DNA of 64,000 bases from Nocardia arthritidis NBRC 100137 (lineage in GTDB: Bacteria > Actinomycetota > Actinomycetes > Mycobacteriales > Mycobacteriaceae), in NCBI RefSeq assembly GCF_001612765.1, contig NZ_BDBB01000006.1, forward strand, positions 124,001-188,000, in the 5' to 3' direction. This document shows, piece after piece, positions 34,837-45,838 of the stretch. The notes under the pieces were generated by a model. The model did no database searches. It saw only the letters and a program-made list of their open reading frames with translations, and was not told the origin of the DNA. Within the stretch, counting starts at the first letter, position 1; each line of letters begins with the position of its first letter. Position numbers and translations under genes: made by a program.

Positions 34837-35277
34837 CTAGGCGAGAGCCGCGTCCAGGGTGATGTGGTCGACGCCGGCGAGGGCCTTGCTGACCGGGCAG
34901 CCCGCCTTGGCGGCCTCGGCGGCGGCCTGGAAGGCGTCGGCGTCGATGCCCGAGACGCGACCGCGGACGGTCAGTTCGATCCCGGTGATCCGGAAGCCGC
35001 CCGCCGGGTCGGGGCCGAGGGTCACCTCGGCGGTGACGTCCAGGTTCTCCGGGGTACCGCCCGCGTTGCCGATCTGCGCCGACAGCGCCATCGCGTAGCA
35101 GGAGGAGTGCGCGGCCGCGATCAGCTCCTCCGGGCTGGTGGTGCCGTCGGCCTCCTCGGCGGAACGCTTGGGGAACGACACGTCGTACTTACCGACCCCT
35201 GAACTGGCCAGTTCGACCTGTCCCGAACCCTCCTGGAGGGTGCCGGTCCAGGCGGTACGCGCGGTACGTGTGGGCAT
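34837..35277 (-). CDS. OsmC-family organic hydroperoxide reductase
   Basis: A 146-residue OsmC/Ohr-fold protein. The two redox cysteines are C60 (AAHSSCYAMAL) and C127 (KAGCPVSKAL), the canonical pair. Arg in the N-terminal strands and the SPEELIAAAHSSC helix support the family. It reduces organic hydroperoxides with thiol recycling. The ATG at 35277 is the standard OsmC start; the frame stays open upstream only because of the high GC content. No operon partner is seen; about 180 bases separate it from gdx upstream. Confidence 0.92.
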   Translation of the reverse strand: MPTRTARTAWTGTLQEGSGQVELASSGVGKYDVSFPKRSAEEADGTTSPEELIAAAHSSCYAMALSAQIGNAGGTPENLDVTAEVTLGPDPAGGFRITGIELTVRGRVSGIDADAFQAAAEAAKAGCPVSKALAGVDHITLDAALA

Positions 35278-35453
35278 CACGGTCCTTTCGCCGATGATCG
35301 TTTGACGATTCACCACGAAACCTACCCCGGCGGACACGCCCCGGCCCACCGGTTCGCCGATCGCGTTCGCCCCCGGCGCGCTGCTCGCACCCGCCGGGCG
35401 TCTCGGCGGAAACCATGGACGCTCAGGCGATTCCGCGCCGTCGATGCATGTCC

Positions 35454-35774
35454 TCACTCCGGATTCGTGATCCTGGCCAGCACGATGCCGCCGAGGATCA
35501 ACGCGAGCGCCAGGAGTCGGCCCGCGCTGAGCGGGTCCTTGTGGACGACGATGCCGAGTGTGATCGCGCCGAGCGCGCCGATGCCGGTGAACACCGCGTA
35601 GGCGGTGCCGACCGGCAACGTCTGCATGGCGCGCGACAGCAGGTACACGGCCGTGACGCCGAGAACGACGCAGACCAGCGTCGGAACGAGTCTGGTGAAG
35701 TTCTCGGTCGGTTTGATGCTCTGCGACCACACGATCTCCACCAGTCCGGCGACGGCGAGAACTATCCAGTTCAC
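35454..35774 (-). CDS. Gdx/SugE-type small multidrug-resistance transporter
   Basis: A 106-residue four-helix SMR protein. The essential membrane Glu is E13 (GLVEIVWSQSIK). The sequence LPVGTAYAVFTGIGALGAIT is closer to the guanidinium exporter (SugE/Gdx) subfamily than to QacE/EmrE. It should work as a dual-topology dimer exporting guanidinium or small cations by proton exchange. It begins one base after the azoreductase stop, so the two form an operon that faces a TetR regulator. No guanidine riboswitch is apparent upstream. Confidence 0.9.
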   Translation of the reverse strand: MNWIVLAVAGLVEIVWSQSIKPTENFTRLVPTLVCVVLGVTAVYLLSRAMQTLPVGTAYAVFTGIGALGAITLGIVVHKDPLSAGRLLALALILGGIVLARITNPE

Positions 35775-35775
35775 C

Positions 35776-36423
35776 TCAGTACTCCCCGGCCAGAGCGCGC
35801 ACGGCGGCCGCAGCGCGAGCGTAGGACGTGTCGTGCTCGGCGCGCCTGTGTGCCAAAGCCGGATCTTGGCGGGAATTGGCTAATTCCGCATGGACGAACA
35901 CCGTGTCGGACACGGCGAAATGTCCCGCGAAGAAGTCGCGCAGGAAGCGCTCCTGATAATCGTAGGCCGCTTTCGGAGCGCCCGGAGAGTAAGCGCCGCC
36001 GCGAGCGCTCGCCACGACAAACCTTCTGTGCCCCAGCGACATTCGCGGAAAGGTCACCTGATCCAGCCATGCTTTGAGCGAAGCCGGGATCGAGTAGTTG
36101 TACATCGGGGTGCCGATCAGGATCACGTCCGCCGCGAGCAATTCGGCCAGCAGCGGCTCGATGATCTTCCACGCGGTGGCCTGCTCCGGGGTACGCACCA
36201 ATTCACCGAGCCGTTCCGGGTCCGTACTCGGCAGGGCCAGCACGGCGTCGCACAACTCGGTCCACGCCGCCCCGATGAACGGCACGGGCTCGGCCGCGAG
36301 GTCGCGGTAGTGGTAGCCGCCGTCCGGATGGCGTGCGCGCCACGCGTCGGCGAAGGCCGCGCTCAGCTCCCGGCTGATCGACTGCCGCCGGGCGCTGGCG
36401 TCTAGGTGCAACAACGTGCTCAT
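35776..36423 (-). CDS. FMN-dependent NADH-azoreductase (AzoR/AcpD family)
   Basis: A 215-residue flavodoxin-like protein. The phosphate-binding N-terminal loop LHLDASARRQSISRELS (about residues 5-21), GTPMYNYSIPASLKAWLDQVTF (about 105-126) and ASARGGAYS (about 139-147) are the AzoR family blocks. It reduces quinones and azo compounds via FMN. The ATG at 36423 (MSTLLHLDAS) is chosen. Upstream lie two GGACA-N3-TGTCC palindromes shared with the divergent TetR gene, so inducible expression with gdx is expected. Confidence 0.92.
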   Translation of the reverse strand: MSTLLHLDASARRQSISRELSAAFADAWRARHPDGGYHYRDLAAEPVPFIGAAWTELCDAVLALPSTDPERLGELVRTPEQATAWKIIEPLLAELLAADVILIGTPMYNYSIPASLKAWLDQVTFPRMSLGHRRFVVASARGGAYSPGAPKAAYDYQERFLRDFFAGHFAVSDTVFVHAELANSRQDPALAHRRAEHDTSYARAAAAVRALAGEY

Positions 36424-36442
36424 GATCCGACCTCCGATAACT

Positions 36443-36455
36443 GGACACAATGTCC
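36443..36455. promoter_or_regulatory. palindromic operator 1 (GGACA-N3-TGTCC)
   Basis: GGACACAATGTCC lies 20 bases upstream of the azoreductase ATG. It is the first of two copies in the 107-base divergent gap, with the flank AACTG conserved in inverted orientation in the second copy. It is a probable binding site of the TetR regulator encoded at 36531. Confidence 0.8.
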
Positions 36456-36487
36456 GATTTCGTCGATCTCCACCATACGAGCGATCC

Positions 36488-36500
36488 GGACAGATTGTCC
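36488..36500. promoter_or_regulatory. palindromic operator 2 (GGACA-N3-TGTCC)
   Basis: GGACAGATTGTCC, followed by AGTT, is centred 45 bases from operator 1. It precedes a TAGAGT hexamer (36519-36524) that lies 6 bases from the TetR ATG, suggesting a leaderless TetR transcript controlled from this site. Confidence 0.8.
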
Positions 36501-36530
36501 AGTTGTTGCCGGATCGGCTAGAGTCGCGGC

Positions 36531-37139
36531 ATGGAACCCCGATCCGACCTGCTCGCCGGTGCCGCGCCGGGCCGGTCGGCGGCGCCGGAGCGAGCGGACG
36601 CGGCCCGCAACCGGGCGAAAGTGCTCGCCGCCGCCGCGGAGTTGTTCGCCACCCGCGACCCCCGCACGGTCACGATGGACGACATCGCGAAGGCCGCCGG
36701 TGTCGGCCGAGGCACCCTGTATCGGCGTTATCCGGACACCAACTCGGTCGCGGTGGCCCTGCTGGACGAACATGAGCGGGCGCTACAAGCGAAACTGCTC
36801 TCCGGTCCGCCGCCGCTCGGCCCCGGGGCTCCCGCGGCGCAGCGGCTGGCCGCGTTCTACGCCGCGATGGTCGAATTGCTGGACGCGCACGCGCATCTCG
36901 TGCTCGGCGCCGAGATCGGCGGGGCTCGCTTCGCCACCGGGGCATACGGATTCTGGTACGCACACGTGCGAGCCCTGTTGTCGGCGGCGGGGATTCGCGA
37001 GCCGGACGCGATGGTCGACCCGCTCCTCGCGCCGTTGGCCGCCGAGGTCTATCGGCAGCAGCGCGAGCGCGGCTTGACTTCCGAACAGATCATCGCTGCC
37101 CTTCGGGTGATCGCGGAAACCGTTCTGGGGGAAGGGTAA
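36531..37139 (+). CDS. TetR-family regulator of the azoreductase-gdx operon
   Basis: A 202-residue TetR regulator. The helix-turn-helix is at about residues 47-70 (VTMDDIAKAAGVGRGTLYRR, then YPDTNSVAVALL). The C-terminal domain includes FYAAMVELLDAHAHLVLGAE. It is divergent from the azoR-gdx operon, with two identical palindromes between, so it probably represses both. The likely inducer is a quinone, dye or cation handled by those genes, but nothing in the sequence identifies it. No Shine-Dalgarno precedes the ATG; a TAGAGT -10 sits 6 bases upstream, consistent with a leaderless mRNA. Confidence 0.9.
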   Translation: MEPRSDLLAGAAPGRSAAPERADAARNRAKVLAAAAELFATRDPRTVTMDDIAKAAGVGRGTLYRRYPDTNSVAVALLDEHERALQAKLLSGPPPLGPGAPAAQRLAAFYAAMVELLDAHAHLVLGAEIGGARFATGAYGFWYAHVRALLSAAGIREPDAMVDPLLAPLAAEVYRQQRERGLTSEQIIAALRVIAETVLGEG

Positions 37140-37202
37140 GCATGCCGCCCGCGGAAACCGCCGGTGGACAGCGCCCATCAGCGGCTTCGCCCCTCCTCTA
37201 AC

Positions 37203-38066
37203 TCACATCAGATCGCGTTTGCGCATCAGCCAGATCGTGCAGGCCGCGAACAGCACCACGTACACGACCAGCACAACCATGGATTCGGTGCGCGAGAGCA
37301 CCTGCGACACACCTGGCGTCGCGGGCCCGTCCACGGTGCGCATCGCCGCCGCCAGCGACCCTGCGGCGGTGCCGGGCAGATGATCGGTGATCACCTCGAT
37401 CGGCGCGAAGATCGCGGCCACCCCGCGCAGCAGATTCTCCACCACCAGCACCCAGACCAAGCCGAGCCCCACCGCGAGCGCGGGCCCACGGGCGATCGCA
37501 CCGATCAGCGCGCCCGCGAGGGTCCACATACCGAGAATCACGACGCCGGTGAGCATTCCGAGCAGCGACCGGCCCAGTTCCGGCAGCTCGAGCGACTGCG
37601 ACTGGAAAGCCGCGATCAGCGCCGCGACGGAGAGGTCGACCAGGAACGCCGTGCACACCAGCGCCACCACCACACCGGCGAGACTCACCGCCACCGCGGC
37701 GACCGCCTGCACTCGCGCGGGCCCCTGGGTGAATACGGTCTTCCAGGTCCCCCAGCCGTATCCGCTGCCGACGGCCAGGGCGCCGAGGATGAGCATCAGC
37801 GCGCCGCCGAACATGGCCATTCCTTGGGTGAATACCTCGGGCACCGCGGCCGGCAACATCTGCCGCAGCAACGCCTCGCGGGGCAGTCCGTTGGACATCC
37901 GGCTCGATTCCCCCGAGGTGTAGGCCAGATAGTTGAACAGATAGGCGAACGTGAGATTCAGCAGTAGCCACGTGCCGAGAACTATCCAGAACGCGGGCCA
38001 CTTCCGCAGTCGCAGTATTTCCGCCTTCGTACTCGCGACCAGGTCGCGGATCACCATGCCGTTCAT
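37203..38066 (-). CDS. ABC-2-type transporter permease
   Basis: A 287-residue membrane protein with about six helices (residues about 25-45, 90-112, 125-150, 170-190, 196-222, 260-280). The N-terminal amphipathic segment IRDLVASTKAEILRLRKWPAF is typical of ABC-2 permeases. A large outside loop (about 47-88) lies after the first helix. It overlaps the ATPase gene by 4 bases (ATGA). With it, the protein should form an exporter; the cargo (drug, lipid or peptide) is unknown. Confidence 0.87.
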   Translation of the reverse strand: MNGMVIRDLVASTKAEILRLRKWPAFWIVLGTWLLLNLTFAYLFNYLAYTSGESSRMSNGLPREALLRQMLPAAVPEVFTQGMAMFGGALMLILGALAVGSGYGWGTWKTVFTQGPARVQAVAAVAVSLAGVVVALVCTAFLVDLSVAALIAAFQSQSLELPELGRSLLGMLTGVVILGMWTLAGALIGAIARGPALAVGLGLVWVLVVENLLRGVAAIFAPIEVITDHLPGTAAGSLAAAMRTVDGPATPGVSQVLSRTESMVVLVVYVVLFAACTIWLMRKRDLM

Positions 38067-38965
38067 CGCGCGGCCTCCCAGTGCGTCATCTCGAAGAACA
38101 CTTCCTCCAGGGACTTCTCTTCGACCCGCAGCTCGAGCAGGTCCGCTCCCGACGCCACGACCGCACGCGCCACGGCGGGCGCGGTGACGGTGTCCGACTC
38201 GATCCGGATACCGCTCGCGGTCAGCAGCGCCGAACGTTCGCCCACCAGCCGTCGCACCGCGGGCAGGGCCACCTCCACCGGGTCGGCCCGCACGACCAGT
38301 GCCGAACCTCCGCGCAACTGCGCGACCGTCGCTTCGGTGAGCAGCCTGCCCTGCGAGATCACACCGACCCGGTGGCAAATCTCCTGGACTTCGCTGAGCA
38401 TGTGGCTCGACAGCAGCACCGTGTGCCCCTCGGCGGCCAAAGCGGTGATCAGCTCACGCATCTCGACCATCCCGGCGGGGTCGAGGCCATTGGTCGGCTC
38501 GTCCAGAACGAGCAGGTCGGGGCTGCCGAGCAAGGCGGCGCCCACCCCGAGGCGCTGTTTCATGCCCAGCGAGTAGGTGCGGTACTTGTCCTCGGCGCGG
38601 CCCGCCAACCCGACTCGTGCGAGCGCGTCCTCGACTTCCGGCCGGCCGAGCCCGCGATACTCGGCGAGCACGCGCAGGTTGTCCCGGCCGGAGAGGTAGG
38701 GGTAGAAGCCGGGACCCTCGATGAGCACGCCGATCCGGCGGACCACCGCGGGATCGCCGGGACGATGCCCCGCGACGGTGGCCGTGCCCTCGCTGGGACG
38801 GATCAGCCCGGCCAGCATGCGCAGCGTGGTGGTCTTGCCCGCGCCGTTCGGGCCGAGAAAGCCGTAGATCTCGCCGGACACGACGGTCATGCTCACATCG
38901 TCGACAGCGGTGTGCTCCCCGTAGCGTTTGGTCAGCCCTCGGGTGACCACGATCGAATCTGTCAT
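38063..38965 (-). CDS. ABC transporter ATP-binding protein (DrrA/CcmA-like)
   Basis: A 300-residue ATPase. Walker A is GPNGAGKTTT (about 38-47), the signature YSLGMKQRLGVG (about 134-145), Walker B LLVLDEPTNGLDPAG (about 154-168) and the H-loop SSHMLSEV. The C-terminal 80 residues (VEVALPAVRRLVGE to EKSLEEVFFEMTHWEA) are the extension typical of multidrug and antibiotic exporter ATPases. ATG at 38965. It is divergent from the sensor kinase gene, which with its response regulator may control the exporter; that is inference from position. Confidence 0.92.
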   Translation of the reverse strand: MTDSIVVTRGLTKRYGEHTAVDDVSMTVVSGEIYGFLGPNGAGKTTTLRMLAGLIRPSEGTATVAGHRPGDPAVVRRIGVLIEGPGFYPYLSGRDNLRVLAEYRGLGRPEVEDALARVGLAGRAEDKYRTYSLGMKQRLGVGAALLGSPDLLVLDEPTNGLDPAGMVEMRELITALAAEGHTVLLSSHMLSEVQEICHRVGVISQGRLLTEATVAQLRGGSALVVRADPVEVALPAVRRLVGERSALLTASGIRIESDTVTAPAVARAVVASGADLLELRVEEKSLEEVFFEMTHWEAAR

Positions 38966-39227
38966 GCACCGAGAATCCGCCGCCGCCCCCGGCGCGGACA
39001 TCCGTCGCCGGGCGATGTTCGGCATACGTAACCAGGACGACGCCACCCGAGCCACCGGCCACCGTTGCAGCTATGTCGGATCGCGTGCCAGGCCGGCGCG
39101 AGCAGCGGGCGCGGCGGGACTTTCGCCGGGGAGCGGACCTGCGGCGAATTGCCGAATCGGTGCAATTCTCGCGAAATACGTTGCCAGGCGGACGTCGAAT
39201 CGCGACCGAGCCGCATAGGCTACGTGG

Positions 39228-40895
39228 GTGCGGGTGGCAGGGATTACGGATCGAAGCTCGGTCGGCTTGGACTGGGGAGTCGCGCTCGTCGTGGCCGCGG
39301 TTCAGGTTGTCGGGGGCACCTTCGCGAATATGCGGCAGACCGGGGTGCACTCACTCGACGTGCTCGGTTACCTGCTGCTGCTGGCCGGGCCCGCGGCGCT
39401 GATCCGGCGGCGGGCGCAGCCGGTGCCCGTGCTGATCGTCGTCCTCGCCGTGTGTCTCGCCTATTTCCTGCGCGGCTACGGGTACGGACCGATCTTCGTC
39501 TCGCTGGTCATCGCCTTCTTGACCGCCGCGAGCAGCGGATCACGATGGTGGACTTACCCCCTCGTCCCGCTCGGATATCTGGCGCTGGTCTGGCCGCTGC
39601 CCGCGCAGTTGGGCCACCCCGCCAACCTGTGGCAGGTCTTCGCGCTGATGGCGTGGCTGGCGGTACTGCTGCTGGCGGCCGAAGGAATCCGCCAGCGCAA
39701 GGCCGTCCTCGTCGCCCGCAGGCAGCGCGCCGAGTCCGCGCGCCGGGACGAGGAAGCGCAGCGCGAGCGGCGCGCCAGCGAGGAGCGCCTTGCCATCGCG
39801 CGCGAGTTGCACGACGTGCTGGCGCACAGTCTGTCGATGATCAACGTGCAATCCTCGGTGGCGCTGGAATTGCTCGACAAACGCCCGGAGCAGGCGGAAA
39901 CAGCGCTCACCGCGATCAAGAACGCCAGTCGCGACGCACTCGCCGAGGTGCACGCGCTCCTGCACACGATCCGCTCCGGAACCGCCACCGCGGCGCCCGA
40001 CGAGCAACCGTCCACGGCCGACGCGGAGCAGACCGGTCACCGACGGCCTCGCCGATCCGCCCGAAAGGATCGCAATTCGGCTGCGATCGAGCAGGATTCG
40101 AGTCGCGACGACGACCTCGAGCAGGCTTCGGCGACAGTGGTCGAGCCGCCTCCCGCACCTCGTGCGCCCGCTCCGAGCATCAGCGACCTGGACGATCTGC
40201 TGCTGCGTCCGCGCACCACCGGCCTGACGGTCGGCACCCGAGTGCTCGGCGCCCCGCAGCAGCTGCCCAGCGTGATCGACGTGGCGGCGGCGCGAATCAT
40301 CCAGGAGTCCCTGACCAACGTGCTGCGGCACGCCCCGGGCGCCGACGCCACGGTGACCGTGCGCTACACCCCCGACTCGGTCGACATCACCGTCGACAAC
40401 ACCCGCCCCACCAGTGCCCCCGCGCGTTCCGGCACCGGCGGCGGCAACGGCATCATCGGCATGCGCGAGCGCACCCACGCGCTCGGCGGCGCTCTCACCG
40501 CCGGTCCACGCCCCAGCGGCGGTTTCCGGGTCGCGGCCCGGTTGCCCACGCGAGCGCCCGAACCCGGCGCGGAGGCCGGCTCGACGGCATCGGGAGCCCC
40601 GGCCGGGAGCACGACATCAGCAGCGCCGGAACGGGACCCGGCTACCCCGGACACATCGCCGCACCCCACTTCGACAGCGAGAAAACCGTCGCGGAGCGAC
40701 ATGGCCTCGGACGCGCCGGAGCAGAGTGCGGCGGGGCCGGGCACGTCGCCGACTAGTACCGGGGCAGTGGAATCAACGGTCGCGGGCACCGCGAGTACCG
40801 CGCGCTCGAGCGAGACCGAGTCACCCGCGAAGCCCAACCACCCCGCCGATGCCGCCGCCCGGCCGAGCACCTGGGCAGGTCGCGGGCAGCGCTGA
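39228..40895 (+). CDS. NarL-type sensor histidine kinase with disordered linker and tail
   Basis: A 555-residue kinase. Four to five helices lie within residues 15-155, and a charged coiled segment at 155-185 leads to the HisKA_3 box ARELHDVLAHSLS (H195). The HATPase domain has ARIIQESLTNVLRHAPG (N box, about 355-371) and GNGIIGMRERTHALGG (about 406-421). Between HisKA_3 and HATPase, residues about 251-318 are a charged, Pro/Ser-rich insert that is usually only a few residues long. Residues 441-555 are a Pro/Thr/Ser/Ala tail with no recognisable domain. The GTG at 39228 is the start. It is paired with the response regulator 32 bases downstream. Confidence 0.88.
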   Translation: MRVAGITDRSSVGLDWGVALVVAAVQVVGGTFANMRQTGVHSLDVLGYLLLLAGPAALIRRRAQPVPVLIVVLAVCLAYFLRGYGYGPIFVSLVIAFLTAASSGSRWWTYPLVPLGYLALVWPLPAQLGHPANLWQVFALMAWLAVLLLAAEGIRQRKAVLVARRQRAESARRDEEAQRERRASEERLAIARELHDVLAHSLSMINVQSSVALELLDKRPEQAETALTAIKNASRDALAEVHALLHTIRSGTATAAPDEQPSTADAEQTGHRRPRRSARKDRNSAAIEQDSSRDDDLEQASATVVEPPPAPRAPAPSISDLDDLLLRPRTTGLTVGTRVLGAPQQLPSVIDVAAARIIQESLTNVLRHAPGADATVTVRYTPDSVDITVDNTRPTSAPARSGTGGGNGIIGMRERTHALGGALTAGPRPSGGFRVAARLPTRAPEPGAEAGSTASGAPAGSTTSAAPERDPATPDTSPHPTSTARKPSRSDMASDAPEQSAAGPGTSPTSTGAVESTVAGTASTARSSETESPAKPNHPADAAARPSTWAGRGQR

Positions 40896-40927
40896 GGGGA
40901 CTACGCGGCCAGGGTAGAGGAGACCCG

Positions 40928-41632
40928 ATGCACGAGCACCACGATCCAGCCCGCGCGGGCGCCCCGTCCGGCAGCATTCGGGTGCTGGTGGCCGACGACC
41001 AGGCACTGGTGCGCGGCGGTTTCGTCGCGTTGCTGGATGCCCAGGACGGCATCGAAGTGGTGGGTGAGGCGGACAACGGCGAGCAGGCCGTTCGCATGAC
41101 CCGCGGCCTGCGCCCCGACGTGGTCCTGATGGACATCCGCATGCCCATTCTGGACGGCTTGGCCGCCACCCGCATGATCGCCGAGGATCCGCGACTGGCC
41201 GCAGTGCGCGTCGTCGTGCTGACCACCTTCGAGCTCGACGAGTACGTCTTCGAGGCTCTGCGCTCCGGCGCGACCGGCTTCCTGGTCAAGCACACCGAAC
41301 CGGCCGATCTGGTTCGTGCCGTCCGTGTGGTCGCCGCGGGTGACGCACTGCTTTCCCCCGGCGTGACCCGCACACTGATCGCGGAATTCTCCGTGCGTGC
41401 CAAGACGCCGCCACCGACGACCCTCGCCGAACTCACCGACCGCGAACGCGAAGTGATGACCCTGGTCGCCGAGGGCCTCACCAATGCCGAAATCGGTGAA
41501 CGCCTCTACATGAGCCCCGCCACTGCCCGCACGCATGTCAGCCGCATCCTCACCAAACTGCACGCCAGGGACCGCACCCAGCTGGTGGTCATGGCGTATG
41601 AATCCGGGCTCGTCCGCCCCGGCTGGCAATGA
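40928..41632 (+). CDS. NarL/LuxR-family response regulator
   Basis: A 234-residue regulator. The receiver domain carries the acidic pair D23-D24, phospho-acceptor D69 (VLMDIRMP), T in VVLTTF and K in FLVKHTEP. The LuxR helix-turn-helix is at about 168-225 (LTDREREVMTLVAEGLTNAE, then YMSPATARTHVSRILTKLHA). It receives phosphate from the kinase just upstream and should bind DNA as a dimer. The likely target by proximity is the divergent ABC exporter (37203-38965). The first 16 residues are a His/Ala-rich extension. Confidence 0.93.
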   Translation: MHEHHDPARAGAPSGSIRVLVADDQALVRGGFVALLDAQDGIEVVGEADNGEQAVRMTRGLRPDVVLMDIRMPILDGLAATRMIAEDPRLAAVRVVVLTTFELDEYVFEALRSGATGFLVKHTEPADLVRAVRVVAAGDALLSPGVTRTLIAEFSVRAKTPPPTTLAELTDREREVMTLVAEGLTNAEIGERLYMSPATARTHVSRILTKLHARDRTQLVVMAYESGLVRPGWQ

Positions 41633-42068
41633 GCCGCTCTCGGTCGCCTGCCGAGTGACGGTCTCGCCCCTCATAAGGGGTTGCACCGCGGCAAGGGAGA
41701 CCGACCGCGGCCGCCGGGCTGCTCGCAGTGCCTGGCTACCGCCAGGCGTCGCAGCACTGCGTCCGTCCGGCCCGCGCATTCTTCGTACCGCTGCCGGCGC
41801 AAGAACCGGGCCTTCTGTAGCCGTAGCGAATAATTCTCGATCGTGGCGTCGCACCACGACGCCCGGGTAAGACATCGCCCTCTGCCCGAAATCGGCCTTC
41901 GGCAATTTTTCAGCGAACCGACTTTCGCAGAGTGATGGACAGTCAGCAAATATCTAGTGAATTATCGCGCAACCCCGCCAGCCACTTCGAGCGTACGCAC
42001 ACAGGCGTATTCCGAGTGACGACGCGCGACCGATGCCCCCGCTATGCCCTTCGGCGCAGTCTTTCGGC
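41633..42068. other. 436-base region without a recognised gene
   Basis: I see no supported coding frame or RNA gene. The segment is less GC-rich after about 41810 (for example AATAATTCTCGATC and AAATATCTAGTGAATTATCG), which suggests promoter DNA for the SHOCT-domain gene. Short inverted segments such as GCAGTGCCTGG...CAGCACTGC are weak. Confidence 0.4.
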
Positions 42069-42335
42069 ATGAATATTTTCACTCGACCCGAGGCCGTGAG
42101 TTTCCTGGCCGACCACTACGACGGCGGATGGCACACCTGGCCGTTCTTCTGGATCTTCCCGCTGCTGTTCTGGCTGACCATCGTGGCGGTGCTGGTGTTC
42201 GCCCGGCGGCGGTTCATCGGCCGTGCGAGCGGCATCGGCGCGCTGCGCACCGCGTTCGCTCGCGGCGAGATCACCGAGGAGCAGTACCGCAGCAGGCTCG
42301 CCGTCCTGAGCGAACCGCGGCGCGCCAAGCGCTAG
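42069..42335 (+). CDS. small SHOCT-domain membrane protein
   Basis: An 88-residue protein. One transmembrane helix spans about residues 23-45 (WPFFWIFPLLFWLTIVAVLV), followed by a basic patch and a C-terminal SHOCT motif (LRTAFARGEITEEQYRSRLAVL, about 59-80). SHOCT segments end many small bacterial membrane proteins and are thought to mediate oligomerisation. ATG at 42069. It precedes the LLM oxidoreductase by 65 bases on the same strand. No specific role is known. Confidence 0.85.
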   Translation: MNIFTRPEAVSFLADHYDGGWHTWPFFWIFPLLFWLTIVAVLVFARRRFIGRASGIGALRTAFARGEITEEQYRSRLAVLSEPRRAKR

Positions 42336-42400
42336 CGACCCAGACGTCCACCGCTGGCGCCGCGCGAGCGGCAACATCCACGATCGGGAGATCCCCACCC

Positions 42401-43207
42401 ATGAGCATGACCTTCGGAATCGTTCTCACCCCGCGTTCGGGAGCCGACTGGGGGCGACGGGCAGCCGCCGCCGAACGGCAGGGTTACCGGACCCTTCTGC
42501 TGCCCGACACCCGGTTCACCCCCTCACCGTTCCCGGCCCTCGCCGCGGCGGCCGCCGTCACCACCACCATTCGGCTGCGCCCGAACGTGCTGGCGGCACC
42601 GCTGCGCTCCCCCGCCGCCACAGTGAGGGAGACCGCGGCCCTGCAACTGCTGTCGGACGGACGTTTCGAACTCGGGATCGGCTCAGGGCGCCCGGACGCC
42701 GCCGCCGAGGCCCAGTGGCTGGGGGCGTCCTGGGGATCGGCCGCGCAACGCCGCGCCCACCTGGTCGCCACCATCGCCGCCGTACGCGCCGAGGTGGCCC
42801 CGGCCCCGCCGGTCGTGATCGCCGCCAATGGCCCCCGGATGCTGGCGACCGCGGCGAAATTCGCCGACCGCATTCTGCTCGCGGCGGGGCCCGCCGCCAC
42901 GGAGGCGGAACTGGCCGACTTGGTCCACACGGCGCGGGAAGGCACCGACCGCATCCTGCGCTTCACTCATCAGCTGGTCGGCATCGGTCAGCGGCTGCCG
43001 ATCTGGACCTCGAAGAAGCTCGGCATGACCGCGGAGGCGCTCGCGGACGCGGGTGCGGCGGGCGTGATCCCGGCGGACTCGTCGGCCGCCGCCGAGATGC
43101 TCGAGCGCCGCAGGGAGAAGTACGGCATCGATGAGGTGATCGTGCCCGGCGAACTCGCCGACGACTTCGCACCTGTCCTCGCCCGTTTCGGCGACCAGCG
43201 TTCCTGA
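42401..43207 (+). CDS. LLM-class flavin-dependent oxidoreductase
   Basis: A 268-residue luciferase-like monooxygenase fold protein. Blocks include FGIVLTPRSGADWGRRAAAA, LRPNVLAAPLRSPAATVRETAALQLLSDGRF and the FELGIGSGRPDAAAE loop. It should bind FMN or F420, as is common in actinobacteria. The substrate is unknown, and the protein is shorter than the usual roughly 330 residues, lacking much of the insertion region. It is followed by a very strong bidirectional terminator shared with clpC1. Confidence 0.85.
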   Translation: MSMTFGIVLTPRSGADWGRRAAAAERQGYRTLLLPDTRFTPSPFPALAAAAAVTTTIRLRPNVLAAPLRSPAATVRETAALQLLSDGRFELGIGSGRPDAAAEAQWLGASWGSAAQRRAHLVATIAAVRAEVAPAPPVVIAANGPRMLATAAKFADRILLAAGPAATEAELADLVHTAREGTDRILRFTHQLVGIGQRLPIWTSKKLGMTAEALADAGAAGVIPADSSAAAEMLERRREKYGIDEVIVPGELADDFAPVLARFGDQRS

Positions 43208-43231
43208 CCCGGCGTCACCACCGAAATACGA

Positions 43232-43272
43232 AAAAGCCCGTGCCCACCGCCATAAGGTGGGCACGGGCTTTT
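43232..43272. terminator. strong bidirectional intrinsic terminator
   Basis: AAAAGCCCGTGCCCACC and GGTGGGCACGGGCTTTT form a perfect 17-bp stem with a 7-base loop and A/T tracts on both sides. It lies between the convergent LLM gene (stop 43207) and clpC1 (stop 43283). It terminates both directions. Confidence 0.95.
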
Positions 43273-43282
43273 CGGTTACGAC

Positions 43283-45838
<2,556 letters not shown>

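Noticed and set aside
41671..41949. A 92-codon minus-strand frame in the 436-base gap
   Set aside because: Composition is Arg/Cys-rich without a ribosome-binding site, family signature or conserved context; I treat it as chance.
43232..43272. The strong hairpin as an insertion-sequence end or small RNA
   Set aside because: Its A/T tracts on both sides and its location between convergent stops are explained by a bidirectional terminator.
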